Shown here in pieces: positions 1 to 8,444 of a stretch of DNA of 64,000 bases (positions are counted from its first letter, which is position 1; each line of letters starts with the position of its first letter). The DNA is taken from contig CAVSRC010000011.1 of assembly GCA_963730325.1 (NCBI GenBank), forward strand, positions 1 through 64,000. The letters are read 5' to 3'. The position numbers and the translations under genes were made by a program. Under the pieces are notes generated by a model, which searched no databases, was not told the origin of the DNA, and saw only the letters and a list, made by a program, of their open reading frames with translations. Origin of the DNA: CAVSRC01 sp963730325 (lineage in GTDB: Bacteria; Pseudomonadota; Alphaproteobacteria; Rhizobiales; Kaistiaceae).

Positions 1-415
1 GCTGGCATGCATGAAATCTGAATTCCGCGATCGGAGCCTCGTTGACGCTCCGGCGCGACTCGCAATAGCGTCACCCAAGCGTCATGAGTTGACGTTCCGG
101 CGGTGCGTAAGGCCCCGGATCTTCCATCATAGCGGTGCGCGTTCGAGCCCCTGGCGGCGGTTAGCCGGCGTTCGGGGAACGGTTTGGTTTTGTGTCCGGA
201 ACCGGGTGTGGATCGAACGATTTTTCGTTCAGAAAATGCCTGACAAAGGACCCTGGTAATACTATATTTAGGGGTTCCGGGCACTGTTGCACACAAGCAC
301 TGGGGGTTAACCCCGGGCCTGGATTGGGGCTGAGAGAGACAGGAACACCCGGTTCAACGGGGATAACCGGCTTGCGCGCGATGACCGCGCGGGCCCGACA
401 TTTTGGGGCAGAGAC
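1..415. other. Non-coding leader upstream of nrdJ
   Basis: No convincing gene lies here; the open frames have no recognisable family and run antisense or into nrdJ. Visible structure: a perfect 6-bp inverted repeat with a TTTT loop (215-230, GAACGA/TCGTTC) and a 12-bp perfect palindrome GGGGTTAACCCC (303-314). An AT-rich patch at 257-271 stands out in GC-rich DNA and may hold the nrdJ promoter or operator. No cobalamin riboswitch consensus was recognised. Confidence 0.5.
259..306 (+). promoter_or_regulatory. Possible NrdR operator (two boxes) upstream of nrdJ
   Basis: The 16-mer at 259-274 (ATACTATATTTAGGGG) agrees at 12 of 16 positions with the known NrdR-box pattern ACACTATATATAGTGT. A weaker partner, ACACAAGCACTGGGGG, starts 32 bp further on; NrdR boxes normally occur in pairs about three helix turns apart. 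NrdR represses ribonucleotide reductase genes in most bacteria, so position and target agree. The second box is poor, so the call is tentative. Confidence 0.35.
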
Positions 416-3400
416 ATGCGGATCGAGCGGCGCTACACCAAGGCAGATGCTTCGGCCTATGACGGCATCGAATTCCGGACGACGCGAAGCGAAATCCGCA
501 ATCCGGACGGCTCGATCGTCTTCCAGCTCGACGACATCCAGGTCCCGGCCGCGTGGAGCCAGGTGGCCAGCGACATTCTCGCCCAGAAGTACTTCCGCAA
601 GGCCGGTGTGCCCGCCCGCCTGAAGAAGTTCGAGGAGAACGACATCCCCTCCTGGTTGTGGCGCTCGGTGCCCGACCAGGCGGCGCTCGCCGACCTGCCC
701 GAGGGCGAACGCACGACGTCGGAATGCGATGCGCGCCAGGTCTTCGACCGGCTCGCCGGCACCTGGACCTATTGGGGCTGGAAGGGCGGCTATTTCGACG
801 CCGAAGCCGACGCCCGCGCCTTCTTCGACGAGCTGCGCTTCATGCTCGCCACCCAGAAGGCCGCGCCCAACAGCCCGCAATGGTTCAACACCGGCCTGCA
901 CTGGGCCTACGGCATCGACGGGCCGAGCCAGGGCCACCACTATGTCGACTACAGGACCGGCAAACTCACCGCCTCGGCCGGCGCCTACGAGCATCCGCAG
1001 CCGCATGCCTGCTTCATCCAGGGCATCGAGGACGACCTCGTCAACGAGGGCGGCATCATGGACCTGTGGGTGCGCGAGGCGCGCCTGTTCAAATACGGCT
1101 CGGGTACCGGTTCCAACTTCTCCAGGCTCCGGGGCGAAGGCGAGCGGCTGTCGGGCGGCGGCAAGTCCTCCGGCCTGATGAGCTTCCTCAAGATCGGCGA
1201 CCGCGCCGCCGGCGCCATCAAGTCGGGCGGCACCACGCGGCGCGCCGCCAAGATGGTGGTGGTCGACGTCGATCACCCGGACATCGAGAAGTACGTCAAC
1301 TGGAAGGTGCGCGAGGAGCAGAAGGTGGCGGCGCTGGTCACCGGCTCGAAGATTCTCGCCGCCCACCTCAAGGCGATCATGCGCGCCTGCGTCAATTGCG
1401 ACGGGCCGGACGGCTCGTGCTTCGACCCGGCCAAGAACCCGGCGCTGAAGCGCGAGATCAAGGCCGCCAAGAAGGCCCAGATCCCGCAGAACTACGTCCT
1501 GCGCGTCATCCAGTTCGCCAAGCAGGGCTACACCGACATCGACGTGCCGATCTACGACACGGACTGGGATTCGGAGGCCTACCTCACCGTCTCGGGCCAG
1601 AACTCCAACAATACGGTGCGGGTCACCGACGACTTCCTGCACGCGGTCGAGAACGACGGCGACTGGCAGCTCACCGGCCGCATTTCCGACAAGGCCAACA
1701 AGACGCTGAAGGCGCGCGACCTGTGGGAGACGATCGGCAACGCCGCCTGGCAGTCGGCCGATCCCGGCATCCAGTTCCACACCACCATCAACGACTGGCA
1801 CACCTGCCCGGCCTCAGGCCCGATCCGCGCCTCGAACCCGTGCTCGGAATACATGTTCCTCGACGACACGGCGTGCAATCTGGCCTCGCTCAACCTGATG
1901 CAGTTCAAGAAGGCCGGTGCCCAGGCGGCAGGCGGCGACCAGCCGACCGCCGGTTTCGACGTGGCCTCGTTCGAGCACGCCGTGCGCCTGTGGACGATCG
2001 TGCTGGAAATCTCCGTGATGATGGCGCAGTTCCCCTCGCGCCGCATCGCCGAGCTCTCCTACGAGTACCGCACGCTCGGCCTCGGCTACGCCAATATCGG
2101 CGGCCTGCTGATGTCGTCGGCCATCCCCTACGATTCGGAGGAAGGCCGCGCCATCGCCGCCACCATCACCGCGGTGATGACCGGCGTTTCCTACGCCACC
2201 TCGGCCGAGATGGCCGGCGAGCTCGGCGCCTTCCCCGGCTTTGACAAGAACCGCGAGGCGATGCTGCGCGTCATCCGCAACCATCGCCGCGCCGCCTACG
2301 GCCACGGCGACGGCTACGAGGCGCTGTCGGTCAATCCGGTGCCGCTCAATGCCGCCGACTGCCCGGACGAGGCGCTGGTGGCGCATGCCCGCGTCGCCTG
2401 GGATCAGGCGCTGGCGCTGGGCGAGGCGCACGGCTTCCGCAACGCGCAGGTCTCGGTCATCGCGCCGACCGGCACCATCGGCCTGGTCATGGATTGCGAT
2501 ACCACCGGCATCGAGCCGGACTTCGCGCTGGTCAAGTTCAAGAAGCTCGCCGGCGGCGGCTACTTCAAGATCATCAACCGCGCGGTGCCGGAGGCGCTGC
2601 GCGTGCTCGGCTACGATGGCGACGCCATCAAGGGCATGATCGACTATGCCGTCGGCCGCGGCAGCCTCGATGGCGCGCCTGCCATCAATCCGGCGGCGCT
2701 GGCGGAGAAGGGCTTTTCCGCCGCCACCATCGCCAAGGTCAACGAGGCGGTGAAGACCGCCTTCGACATCAAGTTCGTCTTCAACCGCTGGACCATCGGC
2801 GACGAGCAGATGGCCGAATTCGAGGTGCCGGAGGAGAAGCTCTCCGACCCCTCTTTCGACCTCCTCACCCATCTCGGCTTCTCCAAGAAGGAGATCGAGG
2901 CGGCCAACACCCATGTCTGCGGAACGATGACGCTGGAAGGCGCGCCGGGCCTCAGGCAAGAGCACCTCGCCGTCTTCGATTGCGCCTCGCCCTGCGGGCG
3001 CATCGGCAAGCGTTCGCTGTCGGTGGAAAGCCACATCCGCATGCTGGCGGCGGCGCAGCCCTTCATCACCGGCGCCATCTCCAAGACCATCAACATGCCC
3101 AACGACGCCACCGTCGAGGACTGCAAGAACGCCTACATGCTGTCCTGGAAGCTGGCCTTGAAGGCCAACGCGCTCTATCGCGACGGCTCCAAGCTGTCGC
3201 AGCCGCTGAACGCCCAGTTGCTCGCCGACGAGGACGACGACGAGGACGAGGTGATCGAGCAGCTCGTCGCCAAACCCGCCGCGGCGCGCGCCGAGGCGGT
3301 TGCCGAGCGGATCGTGGAGCGCATCATCGAGAAGGCGGTGCGCGAGCGCGAGAAGCTGCCCAACCGGCGCAAGGGCTATGCCCAGAAGGCCAATGTCGGC

Positions 3401-4246
3401 GGCCACAAGGTCTATCTGCACACCGGCGAATACGATGACGGCCGCCTCGGCGAGATCTTCATCGACATGCACAAGGAAGGCGCGGCCTTCCGCTCGCTGA
3501 TGAACAACTTCGCCATCGCCATCTCGCTCGGCCTGCAATACGGCGTGCCGCTCGAGGAATATGTCGACGCCTTCATCTTCACCCGCTTCGAGCCCGCCGG
3601 CATCGTCCAGGGCAACGACGCGATCAAGAACGCGACCTCGATCCTCGACTACGTCTTCCGCGAGCTGGCGATCTCCTATCTCGGCCGCCACGAGCTCGGC
3701 CATGTGGCGCCGGGCGATACCGGCACCACCGCGGTCGGCGGCGAGCCGCAGGTCAAGGCGACGCCGGATTCGGCGGTCTCGCACGGCCTCTTCCGCGGCA
3801 AGCGGCTGGCGCTGGTCGACCGTTCGGCGACCGAGGCCCGTGGTGGCGGCAACGATGCCGGCGGGCCGCGCGGCCCCGCCTCCGGCTCGGTGACCGCCAT
3901 CGGCGGCTCGGGTGCCGGCGCCGCCCGCGCCATGGCAGCCACGGCGCTCCGCCGCGAAGTCGCCGAGAGCGCGCCGCAGATGAAGCTCGGTCTCGCCGAA
4001 ACCCAGCCCACGGCCAAGCCCAAGCCGGTCGAGGCGGCGCCCGCCGCCAAGTCCGAAGGCCCGGCCTTCAAGCCGGCCGGCAGCCACGCCAAGTCGGATG
4101 GCCCGAGCAAGGCGGAGCTTTCCGCCGCTGCGCGCATGGCCGGCTACCAGGGCGATGCCTGCCCCGAATGCGGCAACTTCACGCTGGTGCGCAACGGCAC
4201 CTGCCTCAAGTGCGACACCTGCGGCGGCACGACGGGGTGCTCGTAG
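416..4246 (+). CDS. nrdJ: Adenosylcobalamin-dependent (class II) ribonucleotide reductase
   Basis: Reduces ribonucleotides to deoxyribonucleotides with a thiyl radical generated from adenosylcobalamin, so it works with or without oxygen. At 1276 residues it has the length of the long alphaproteobacterial NrdJ. Visible hallmarks: the glycine-rich GSGTGSNFSRLRG near residue 228, the SNPCSEYMFLDDTACNLAS segment with the active-site cysteine near 473, and PTGTIGLVMDCDTTG near 684. An acidic run (ADEDDDEDEVIEQ) lies near 938, and the C-terminus is an Ala/Pro-rich linker followed by a four-cysteine zinc ribbon (CPECGNFTLVRNGTCLKC) and a CGG..C tail, probably the redox-active C-terminal cysteines. 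ATG at 416 is the first start that keeps the full N-terminal domain. It is monocistronic, ending at a terminator. Confidence 0.96.
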   Translation: MRIERRYTKADASAYDGIEFRTTRSEIRNPDGSIVFQLDDIQVPAAWSQVASDILAQKYFRKAGVPARLKKFEENDIPSWLWRSVPDQAALADLPEGERTTSECDARQVFDRLAGTWTYWGWKGGYFDAEADARAFFDELRFMLATQKAAPNSPQWFNTGLHWAYGIDGPSQGHHYVDYRTGKLTASAGAYEHPQPHACFIQGIEDDLVNEGGIMDLWVREARLFKYGSGTGSNFSRLRGEGERLSGGGKSSGLMSFLKIGDRAAGAIKSGGTTRRAAKMVVVDVDHPDIEKYVNWKVREEQKVAALVTGSKILAAHLKAIMRACVNCDGPDGSCFDPAKNPALKREIKAAKKAQIPQNYVLRVIQFAKQGYTDIDVPIYDTDWDSEAYLTVSGQNSNNTVRVTDDFLHAVENDGDWQLTGRISDKANKTLKARDLWETIGNAAWQSADPGIQFHTTINDWHTCPASGPIRASNPCSEYMFLDDTACNLASLNLMQFKKAGAQAAGGDQPTAGFDVASFEHAVRLWTIVLEISVMMAQFPSRRIAELSYEYRTLGLGYANIGGLLMSSAIPYDSEEGRAIAATITAVMTGVSYATSAEMAGELGAFPGFDKNREAMLRVIRNHRRAAYGHGDGYEALSVNPVPLNAADCPDEALVAHARVAWDQALALGEAHGFRNAQVSVIAPTGTIGLVMDCDTTGIEPDFALVKFKKLAGGGYFKIINRAVPEALRVLGYDGDAIKGMIDYAVGRGSLDGAPAINPAALAEKGFSAATIAKVNEAVKTAFDIKFVFNRWTIGDEQMAEFEVPEEKLSDPSFDLLTHLGFSKKEIEAANTHVCGTMTLEGAPGLRQEHLAVFDCASPCGRIGKRSLSVESHIRMLAAAQPFITGAISKTINMPNDATVEDCKNAYMLSWKLALKANALYRDGSKLSQPLNAQLLADEDDDEDEVIEQLVAKPAAARAEAVAERIVERIIEKAVREREKLPNRRKGYAQKANVGGHKVYLHTGEYDDGRLGEIFIDMHKEGAAFRSLMNNFAIAISLGLQYGVPLEEYVDAFIFTRFEPAGIVQGNDAIKNATSILDYVFRELAISYLGRHELGHVAPGDTGTTAVGGEPQVKATPDSAVSHGLFRGKRLALVDRSATEARGGGNDAGGPRGPASGSVTAIGGSGAGAARAMAATALRREVAESAPQMKLGLAETQPTAKPKPVEAAPAAKSEGPAFKPAGSHAKSDGPSKAELSAAARMAGYQGDACPECGNFTLVRNGTCLKCDTCGGTTGCS

Positions 4247-4255
4247 GGGGCTAAG

Positions 4256-4291
4256 GAACCCTGGACTGGGAAACCGTCAGGGTTCTCTTTT
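4256..4291 (+). terminator. Rho-independent terminator of nrdJ
   Basis: Nine bases after the nrdJ stop, an 8-bp perfect stem (GAACCCTG at 4256-4263 with CAGGGTTC at 4278-4285) is followed by TCTTTT. The T-run directly after the stem gives it + strand polarity. Confidence 0.85.
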
Positions 4292-4337
4292 GCGGACGCG
4301 ATTTAACCATGGGTTGAACCAGAAGTCGGAGGGGAGA

Positions 4338-4684
4338 ATGGCTGCACTTACTCGGTTCGGCGGCGTCGCTGTCGTGATGCATCGAAATCTGCGCAAATTG
4401 CGCATGCTCGACCAAGCAGATGCGCTGGAGTGCTCGGTCGCGTTCATCTCGGCTGTTGAACTTCGGTCGAGAAGAAGCCACCAGAGGGCTACCCGGCGAA
4501 GTTCGCCGAGTGGCTAGGCTGCCTGAGGATGAAGCTGACGACCTTCAGATGCTGGCCGACTCAACATCCAACGTCCTGCAATTCCGTCCCCAAGATCCTG
4601 AACAAGCAGCGGCGGCTCGTAAGCTATTTCGGAAGATCAGCACCATGTCACCGCATGAGATTGGCGCATTGAGAAGCGCTTGAA
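4338..4684 (+). pseudogene. Decayed XRE-family HTH regulator
   Basis: Reading across three frames gives a coherent protein. Frame one from ATG 4338 supplies RNLRKLRMLDQADALECSVAFISAVE, the helix-turn-helix of XRE regulators with an internal deletion compared with the usual ADALG.S.SFLSAVE.G. The next frame supplies EKKPPEGYPAKFAEWLG, and a return to another frame gives LPEDEADDLQMLADSTSNV...LFRKISTMSPHEIGAL up to a stop at 4684. These three blocks are in the order found in regulators paired with ImmA/IrrE peptidases. At least two frameshifts plus a deletion make it non-functional. The gene directly downstream is the decayed peptidase partner. Confidence 0.7.
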
Positions 4685-4686
4685 AA

Positions 4687-5240
4687 GGAAGCCCGCCGAT
4701 CGACTCACGACGTTCACGTTAAGGGCCTTTCTGCGAAAGAAATCGAAGGGCGTTCGCTCGCATGGCGCGATGCTCTCGGTGTCGGCGGCCAATGGGCCCC
4801 CGATATGATCGAGGTCTGGAGCACCGATCGCCAGAGCTATTTGAGGAGTTCGCCCTGGCCGTGCATGAAGACGCGTCGATGCGGGACGCAGAGGCATACA
4901 TCAATTCGTGCCACCAAACGATAGCGCGGGAAAGTCGTCTATCGGGCTGCCGCGACGCACGCGCCCCGCAGTCGAATGACATTGGCCCACGAACTAGGCC
5001 ACCGAGTGCTCCACACGGACTGGAAAAGGCACGCGGAGTCGCCGCGAGAGCAGGAGACGCCATCAAGCCGTTCAATAGCGCAGAGTGGCTAGGCGAATAG
5101 ATTCGCCGCCACGTTCCTAATGCCGGAGCAGTCGTTCGCCAAGTTCGGCACGGCGGCAGACCTCGCTCGACGGGTGCGGGTGAGTTTGCCGCCTCGACGA
5201 TCCGCATGTCGAGGTTGGCCATATTCGCCGGCCTAGCATC
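4687..5240 (+). pseudogene. Decayed ImmA/IrrE-family zinc metallopeptidase
   Basis: The family is recognised from pieces in successive frames: VKGLSAKEIEGRSLAWRDALGV...QWAPDMIEV, then LEHRSPELFEEFALAVHED...DAEAYINS, then KVVYRAAATHAPRSRMTLAHELGHRVLH with the HExxH zinc motif, then NRFAATFLMPEQSFAKFGTA, the usual ANRFAA..LMP element of this family, and finally STIRMSRL. Four or more frameshifts separate them, so no functional protein can be made. ImmA/IrrE peptidases cleave partner XRE repressors in mobile elements and stress regulators, which fits the decayed XRE gene just upstream. Confidence 0.8.
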
Positions 5241-5244
5241 CCCG

Positions 5245-5322
5245 AGAATCTTCTATCGCGTCACTGATGAGGCGGTGGAGTTGCTCCACATCCATCATGC
5301 CGCGCGCGACGAGAGCGAATAG
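5245..5322 (+). pseudogene. RelE/ParE-type toxin, C-terminal remnant
   Basis: A 25-residue open stretch RIFYRVTDEAVELLHIHHAA continued by RDESE and a stop resembles the last strand and tail of RelE/ParE toxins (Y.V..D.VEILH..HGARD). No toxin N-terminus and no antitoxin is visible. It sits directly after the decayed XRE/ImmA pair, suggesting a small worn-down mobile segment. The match is short and rests on pattern memory only. Confidence 0.45.
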
Positions 5323-5340
5323 CCGCCCCCTCCTCCGTTC

Positions 5341-5360
5341 GTTCCCGCGCAGGCGGGAAC
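5341..5360. repeat. Short palindromic repeat
   Basis: GTTCCCGC / GCGGGAAC, 8-bp arms around GCAG. It opens the 5.34-5.55 kb repeat cluster that separates the pseudogenes from the receiver gene. Confidence 0.7.
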
Positions 5361-5400
5361 CCAGGTCAGGACTTGCCGCGCGGCACCTCCCGCCTCCATG

Positions 5401-5547
5401 CCCGGTCGGCGCCGGGCATGAACGGGGTGTGTTGCCAGGTCGCGCCACCACTCTCCCGTCATCCCCCGGCTTGACCGGGGGATCGCTCTCCACAAATCGC
5501 AGTGCTTCGCGTGCCGCGGCCGATCCTCCGCCTGCGCGGAGGATGAC
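5401..5547. repeat. 147-bp dispersed repeat, copy 1
   Basis: Ungapped copy of 7495-7641 with about five mismatches. It contains two inverted repeats, CCCCCGGCTTGACCGGGGG and GATCCTCCGCCTGCGCGGAGGAT, the second ending in GATGAC. Such paired hairpins with GTCATCC/GGATGAC ends also occur at 20.5, 32.8 and 47.2 kb here, always between genes. The stretch 5323-5692 otherwise holds no gene. Confidence 0.85.
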
Positions 5548-5692
5548 GGGCAAGACAATGGCCTCGCCCCATCACATCGTTGTTCCACACGCGCCCGACC
5601 GACCGGTTGTGCCCGTTCTTTGAAGTTCACCCAGGGGTTGACCCCGCCATCCCCTGCCATAACTCGTTGTGGGGGCCTTTGGGAGACGTCTC

Positions 5693-6100
5693 ATGGGCCA
5701 GCAGATTGCGGGTTCGGTGGCGCTCGTCGTCGAAGACGATCCAATCCTCCTCCAGGATTTGGTTGACCAATTCCATGCGGCCGGGTGTCTCGTCGTTGCG
5801 GCCAACTCCGCCGAGACGGCGCTGGCGCTGCTCCAGCGCGGCCACCAGATCGATGTCGCCGTGATCGACGTGCGCCTCTCGGGCAACATGGACGGGCTGG
5901 AACTGGCACGGGTTCTGCGCGCGATCGGCTGCCCGGCGCCGATCCTCTACGTGTCCGGATTTCCGATCCGCACCAATCAGATGGTGACCGGCAGCCTCTA
6001 TCGTTCCAAGCCGGTTGCGGCGCGAGACGTGGTGATGATCTCGGAAGCCCTCCTGGCGGGCGATCCGCTTCCGCCTGACGGTGACCGCAGGGCGGAATAG
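5693..6100 (+). CDS. Single-domain response regulator (receiver only)
   Basis: A 135-residue CheY-like receiver with no output domain. VALVVEDDPILLQDLVDQF provides the acidic metal-binding pair, AVIDVRLSG the phospho-accepting Asp, and YRSKPV the conserved Lys; the loop LYVSGFP carries the switch Ser. ATG 5693 is chosen because GGGAGA lies a good distance upstream; a GTG at 5669 would add eight residues without support. No histidine kinase is adjacent, so its partner must be elsewhere. Flanked on both sides by intergenic repeats. Confidence 0.88.
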   Translation: MGQQIAGSVALVVEDDPILLQDLVDQFHAAGCLVVAANSAETALALLQRGHQIDVAVIDVRLSGNMDGLELARVLRAIGCPAPILYVSGFPIRTNQMVTGSLYRSKPVAARDVVMISEALLAGDPLPPDGDRRAE

Positions 6101-6181
6101 CGAAGCGTCTTCCGCCGTTCATTGACCAAGCGCGTCGCGCGGCCGGCTTGCGCAACAGCGCGCAGACGCCGATACGGCAGA

Positions 6182-6208
6182 GGCCGGCGGAGAGATCGTC
6201 CGCCGGCC
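6182..6208. terminator. Strong hairpin between convergent genes
   Basis: GGCCGGCGGA (6182-6191) pairs perfectly with TCCGCCGGCC (6199-6208) around a 7-base loop. It lies between two convergent genes and could end transcription from both sides, though there is no T-run, so factor-dependent or purely structural roles remain possible. Confidence 0.5.
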
Positions 6209-6241
6209 CCGGCCCACCCGCCTGTGACGGGAACTGCTGAT

Positions 6242-7162
6242 CTACTGCCCCGGTCCGCCGGTCTCGCCGTTCAGGAACGGCATCACGGCCTGCGCCAGCG
6301 CGGGCGAAGCGGCGGCCTCGTAGTGCGTGAGGTTGGGCAGGATGGCGAGCCGGTTCTGCGACATGTGCTCGCGCTGCCAGCCGGCGTCCTTCAGCCCGCC
6401 GCCGAGCAGATGGTAGAACGCGACAATGTGCTCGGGGCGGATCATGTCGCTGTCGCCGTAGACCAGCATCACCGGCATCTTCAGCGTCTTGACGTCCTCG
6501 CCCCAGTCGTAGGGCTTGCGCATCAGCTCGCCCATGCGGTCGAGCAGCTTCGGGAAGTCCTCCGGGTGCGGCGCCACGGCGAGGTAGGACTCGTACATCG
6601 GCGTGCCCTTCATCATCGGCATCGCGTCGGCGCCGAGCGCCGCCTGCTGGGGCAGCATCTCGGGGAAGAAGCCGTCCTGGGAGAAGGGCGCGGAGGCGAT
6701 CACCAGCCGGCGGACGAGGTCGGGATGCTGCACGCCGAGGCGGAGCGCGACGCCGCCGCCCATCGAATAGCCGAGCACGTCGACCTGCTCGTAGCCGAGA
6801 TGCCCGAGCACCACGGCGACGTCGTCGGCGATGTCGGGCAGCCAGATCGGGCGATCGCCCAGCGTCGTGCCGCCGTGGCCCTGGAGATCGATGGCGATGA
6901 TCTCGCGGCCCTCGCCGAGGTCCGGCATGAACATGTTGACGTTGCCGAGGCCGCCATGAAGCACGAGCAGCGGCTCGCCCTCCCCGCGAATCTCGTAGTA
7001 GTAGTTGACGCCGTTGGCTTCGATATGGCCGGTCTTCTTCGGCGCCGGCGCCGCCTCGGTCGTTGTGTCCACGCTCTTGGTCTCCTGTGCGTTGACGATG
7101 GTGGGGACGGCGGCAAGCGCCACGGCGGCCGCCAGCAAGGCGACACGACAATTCCTGGTCAT
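6242..7162 (-). CDS. Secreted alpha/beta-fold hydrolase
   Basis: 306 residues with a cleavable-looking signal peptide (RNCRVALLAAAVALAAVPT, then VNAQ) pointing to the periplasm. The oxyanion region LLVLHGGLGNVNMF, nucleophile elbow DVLGYSMGGG (Ser), an acid in LVYGDSDMIRPEH and a catalytic His in NLTHYEAAAS complete the alpha/beta hydrolase triad. A perfect GGAGG sits just before ATG 7162. The family covers esterases, lactonases and haloperoxidase-like enzymes, and the substrate cannot be read from sequence. It is a single-gene unit facing the receiver gene. Confidence 0.9.
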   Translation of the reverse strand: MTRNCRVALLAAAVALAAVPTIVNAQETKSVDTTTEAAPAPKKTGHIEANGVNYYYEIRGEGEPLLVLHGGLGNVNMFMPDLGEGREIIAIDLQGHGGTTLGDRPIWLPDIADDVAVVLGHLGYEQVDVLGYSMGGGVALRLGVQHPDLVRRLVIASAPFSQDGFFPEMLPQQAALGADAMPMMKGTPMYESYLAVAPHPEDFPKLLDRMGELMRKPYDWGEDVKTLKMPVMLVYGDSDMIRPEHIVAFYHLLGGGLKDAGWQREHMSQNRLAILPNLTHYEAAASPALAQAVMPFLNGETGGPGQ

Positions 7163-7349
7163 GGGTTCCTCCGTCGTTCGGGTCAGGCAGCGCCTGCGAT
7201 ACCCTCACGACGAACCGCAACGGCGCGAATCGACAGACCGCGCCGAAAACGATACGGCGATCCGGATCGCCGCGTCTTCGCTCTGGAAACCCCTCCAGAA
7301 AACGCCGCCGTCGCGTCAGCGATGCCGACGATCGTATCGGCCGCCAATT

Positions 7350-7690
7350 CCCCGTCATCCTCCGGCGAGGCGAAGCCGAGGCCGGAGGATCGCTTTCCAC
7401 AGGGCACAGAGGCCGTGCGCCGCTGAAGCCGATCCTCCGCTTTCGCGGAGGATGACGAAAGAGACGTGGAGGGTCGCGCCCCTCGCTGCCGCCCCCCGGT
7501 CGGCGCCTGGCATGAACGGCGTGTGTTGCCAGGTCGCGCCACCACTCTCCCGTCATCCCCCGGCTTGACCGGGGGATCGCTCTCCACAATTCGCAGTGCT
7601 TCGCGTGCCGCGGCCGATCCTCCGCTTTCGCGGAGGATGACGAAAGACGTGGAGGGTCGCGTCGCCCCTCGCTGCCGCCCCCCGGTCGGC
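7350..7690. repeat. Cluster of palindromic repeats including 147-bp repeat copy 2
   Basis: This part of the 549-bp gap (7163-7711) carries at least four inverted repeats of the GTCATCC/GGATGAC type: about 7357-7395, 7430-7455, 7554-7578 and 7614-7641. Bases 7495-7641 are copy 2 of the 147-bp repeat at 5401. The block from GATCCTCCGCTTTCGCGGAG through GACGTGGAGGGTCGCG to CCCGGTCGGC occurs twice about 184 bp apart. No coding sequence is seen. Confidence 0.85.
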
Positions 7691-7711
7691 AGCCAAACGC
7701 TTCCCCTGATC

Positions 7712-8257
7712 CTACTTGACCGCCCCTTCCCCGCCCGAGCCGCCGCCGAGAAGCGCCGCGGCCAGCTCCTGCGGGCTCCGGCCGGCGGCGGCGGCGAGCG
7801 ATTGCAGCGTTGCCGTCGGATCGCTCACCGCGATGCCCATGTCGGAGAGTTTCGCCATCAGACCGTCGGCGTCCGTATGGGCGAGCGCGGCGAGGTCGGC
7901 GAGCGGCGCGCTGGCCACGGCCTGGCTGATGGCGATCGCCGAGCGCAGGTTGGGCCGGCCGCCCTCGCTGGCGGTCTGGGTGCCGAACATCACCGGATAG
8001 GAGAACCAGGCGCTGATCAGGGCGGTGACGAGCAATCCCCCGTAGAAGGCTGGGCGCCTGAAATAGCCGAGGAACTGGCGCCAGTTGCGCACGATGTGGA
8101 AGAGCCCGCCGGCGATCATCAGGAAGCCGATCCAGATGTGCAGCGCTTCGGTGGGCGGGGTGTGGATGCGGAAATAGAGGAGGACGCCCGTCACCGAGGT
8201 GATGACGAACGAGGCGAAGATGAAGGTCGAGCCCCATCTGTTGACGAACTGGCGCAT
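7712..8257 (-). CDS. DUF4405-like integral membrane protein
   Basis: 181 residues. The first 110 residues hold three membrane spans: STFIFASFVITSVTGVLLYF, ALHIWIGFLMIAGGLFHIVR and YGGLLVTALISAWFSYPVMF. Histidines in ALHIWIG and LFHIVRNWR resemble the haem-cytochrome-like pattern of DUF4405 proteins. The C-terminal 70 residues are soluble and Ala/Asp-rich (LADLAALAHTDADGLMAKL) and recall the helical tail seen in several of these proteins. Function unknown; a role in membrane redox or sensing is only an inference. Start ATG 8257 begins MRQFVNRWG with positive residues before the first span. Confidence 0.7.
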   Translation of the reverse strand: MRQFVNRWGSTFIFASFVITSVTGVLLYFRIHTPPTEALHIWIGFLMIAGGLFHIVRNWRQFLGYFRRPAFYGGLLVTALISAWFSYPVMFGTQTASEGGRPNLRSAIAISQAVASAPLADLAALAHTDADGLMAKLSDMGIAVSDPTATLQSLAAAAGRSPQELAAALLGGGSGGEGAVK

Positions 8258-8358
8258 GGAATTGGTGTCCGTGAAACGGCGTTGCGGTGGTCGCCCGCAT
8301 TGACGGGCACCTACGACACGCGCCAGGCACGTCCTTCCGACGGGGTGAGACGGGCTGC

Positions 8359-8417
8359 CGCAGCCCTCACCCGCTCCATATCGACATCGCCTGCGCGATC
8401 TCGTCCATCACGCCGTC
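8359..8417 (-). repeat. 59-bp direct repeat: copied 3' end of the DUF559 gene
   Basis: 57 of 59 bases equal 11366-11424, which is the last 17 codons or so of the DUF559 endonuclease gene plus its stop and a few bases beyond. No other part of that gene is found here, so it is a truncated copy. Together the two copies bracket the 2.9-kb stretch carrying three exported-protein genes. Confidence 0.9.
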
Positions 8418-8444
8418 ATGGCCGGGCCGCCCCGGCCGTTCGCT

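Noticed and set aside
130..165. tRNA-like T-loop (GTTCGAGCC) near the window start
   Set aside because: No 5-bp T-stem pairing or acceptor stem, so no tRNA.
1..415. Cobalamin riboswitch upstream of nrdJ
   Set aside because: No B12-box or conserved core could be found in the leader.
161..1801. Very long open frame antisense to nrdJ
   Set aside because: Common shadow of a GC-rich gene; no family, biased Arg/Gly/Asp text, and nrdJ explains the strand.
5401..7690. CRISPR array
   Set aside because: Repeats are irregularly spaced palindromes with no equal-size spacers and no cas genes.
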